DNA of 64,000 nucleotides from Myxococcales bacterium (GTDB lineage: Bacteria; Myxococcota_A; Bradymonadia; UBA7976; UBA1532): positions 124,001-188,000 of the forward strand of contig JACKDP010000001.1 of the NCBI GenBank assembly GCA_020633435.1, written 5' to 3'. Within the stretch, counting starts at the first letter, position 1; every line of letters starts with the position of its first letter. The notes under the pieces are model-generated. The model was given only the letters and a program-made list of their open reading frames with translations. It made no database searches and was not told the DNA's origin. Shown piece by piece: positions 62,871-64,000 of the stretch. The translations under genes and the position numbers were made by a program.

Positions 62871-63988
62871 CACGCCTCCCCGCCCCCGTCGCGCTGCCGC
62901 TGCGCCTGGAGCCGATCGTAGTGTCGGTAGCCGAGCTGGTTGAGGGCCTCGCGCGGGGCGAGGCCGATGTCGACCAGCGTCTTCAGGGCGTACGTCCCCG
63001 CCAGCACCGTGGGCCGGTAGGCGGCGCGGGCCGCGTCGTCGTTGAACGCCGGCAGCGGCCGCAGCACCTGGTGGGGGTGCACGTGGATGAAGTGGGCCAT
63101 GGAGCAGCGGGTGTAGCCCGGCTGCCGGGGCGCCGTGATGACGTGGGGCGTGGCCACCAGGCGGCCGCCCGTCAGGATCTCGAGCTGCTGGCCCACCTGG
63201 GCCAGCATGCAGCCCGCCGGGGCGACGCCCTGGACCCGCAGGCCGGCCGGGTTGTCGGCCGTCGGGCGGGAGCGCAGGTACAGGCCGGCCGACGGATCGG
63301 GCGAGGCGCAGGGGGCGCCCGTCGGATCGAAGAACCGCCCGCCGGGCAGCAGCGTGAGCAGGTTGAAGTCGGTGTGCTCCTCGCCCCAGAGCACGCCGTC
63401 CTCTACCTGCCCCGCCGTCAGAGGCAGGTACTGCAGCGCCCGGGTGACATGGGCCCCGCCGTTCAGCCGCGCCTGGAACGTGTCCTCGTCCAACCCGAGG
63501 GCCCGGGCCGCGCCGCGCAGGAGGGCCTCGCCCACCCCGTGCAGGCGCCGGCCGAGGTGCAGGTAGTCCGCCTCGAAGGCCGCCGGATCGAAGCCCTCGC
63601 CGGCCGGCGGCCAGACGTTCCGGGCGAAGATCTCGGGGTACTCGGCCTCGCAGGCCGGATCCACGTCCAGGGGCGCCGCGAAGTAGCACTCCTTGAAGTC
63701 GGGCTGGCCGCCCGCCACCACCGCCTGCTCGGTGTCCGGGGGCGTGTAGCCGCGCTGGTGCCAGATGCCCGGGCCGCCCAGGGCGCGCTTCGCGGCGTCG
63801 GGCAGACGGGTAAAGGCCCGGAATAACTGGTAGAACCGGTCCAGCAGCCCGGCCTCCGTGGCCGCCTTCACGTGCACGAGCCCGTAGGCCGAGAGGCCGT
63901 GGAGCAGGGCGGCGTCCTGGGCGTCGCGGGCCGATCCGGCCGGTCCGGCCAGGGCGTCGAGGTCGATGACGGGAATGCCCCGCTCCAT
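62870..63988 (-). CDS. 2-Oxoglutarate/Fe(II) oxygenase, isopenicillin-N-synthase-like
   Basis: A 372-residue non-haem iron oxygenase of the plant/fungal-type 2OG family. The iron ligands are H205 and D207 (EEHTDFNLLTLL) and H282 (VATPHVIT); the 2OG-binding Arg is in YTRCSMAHF. The N-terminus GIPVIDLDALAG is the family's DIOX_N start. Substrates include amino acids, peptides and antibiotics, so this one cannot be named. The ATG near the right edge is preceded by GGAGGT at 63995-64000. It is the first gene of a two-gene unit with the SGNH lipoprotein. Confidence 0.9.
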   Translation of the reverse strand: MERGIPVIDLDALAGPAGSARDAQDAALLHGLSAYGLVHVKAATEAGLLDRFYQLFRAFTRLPDAAKRALGGPGIWHQRGYTPPDTEQAVVAGGQPDFKECYFAAPLDVDPACEAEYPEIFARNVWPPAGEGFDPAAFEADYLHLGRRLHGVGEALLRGAARALGLDEDTFQARLNGGAHVTRALQYLPLTAGQVEDGVLWGEEHTDFNLLTLLPGGRFFDPTGAPCASPDPSAGLYLRSRPTADNPAGLRVQGVAPAGCMLAQVGQQLEILTGGRLVATPHVITAPRQPGYTRCSMAHFIHVHPHQVLRPLPAFNDDAARAAYRPTVLAGTYALKTLVDIGLAPREALNQLGYRHYDRLQAQRQRDGGGEA

Positions 63989-64000
63989 GCAAACACCTCC

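Overview
The window is very GC-rich, densely coded DNA from a Gram-negative bacterium, most likely a myxobacterium-like member of the former Deltaproteobacteria (Myxococcota or a close relative). I infer this from an alternative-complex-III cytochrome gene (ActA), four sigma-54 activator or Ser/Thr-kinase regulatory units, FHA and formylglycine-enzyme-fold proteins, a DUF2169 spike cassette, and many lipoproteins with Asp-Ala-Ala/Pro linkers. No rRNA, tRNA or CRISPR array was seen. Translational coupling (ATGA, GTGA, TGATG overlaps) is common.

Left part (0-16.5 kb). The start of actA runs off the left edge. Next come two coupled sigma-54 activators preceded by tandem ACCG-N6-CGGT dyads. Then a coupled pair: an Hsp90-like GHKL ATPase and a 1,820-residue protein built of repeated modules. 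I regard this pair as the best candidate for an undescribed system. An Rpn-type nuclease, an L,D-transpeptidase and a divergent GH31 lipoprotein follow.

Middle part (16.5-35.4 kb). A less GC-biased patch (16.5-19.3 kb) carries a transposase remnant, an orphan coding fragment and two unknown exported proteins. It is followed by an outer-membrane-like lipoprotein, an MscS channel, an AlkD protein coupled to a sigma-54 activator, a Ser/Thr kinase with a broken linker, and a minus-strand operon with DUF2169, two tandem gp5/VgrG-like spike proteins, a coiled-coil protein and a formylglycine-enzyme-fold lipoprotein. After a YpfJ metallopeptidase comes a polyhydroxyalkanoate operon (phasin, PhaE-like, phaC, acyl-CoA synthetase, phaR). 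It has a recognisable sigma-70 promoter and a perfect 19-bp palindrome just upstream, probably the PhaR operator.

Right part (35.4-64 kb). There is a large lipoprotein gene with two frameshifts in its linker, a RegB/RegA redox two-component pair with two His-rich exported proteins, and a Phd/ParE-type toxin-antitoxin pair whose toxin lacks a normal start codon. Next is a signalling/protease group (FHA, caspase-like, papain-like, kinase-formylglycine fusion), then a methyltransferase, a DUF1501/haem-motif export operon, a metallo-beta-lactamase-fold hydrolase, a half-size GDT1 transporter, an OmpR/histidine-kinase/VWA operon, a second Ser/Thr kinase whose C-terminal half is broken by many frameshifts, an SGNH lipoprotein and a 2-oxoglutarate oxygenase.

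Frameshifts cluster in GC-extreme low-complexity stretches (24.3, 37.7 and 60.1-61.2 kb). Assembly indels there are at least as likely as real gene decay.
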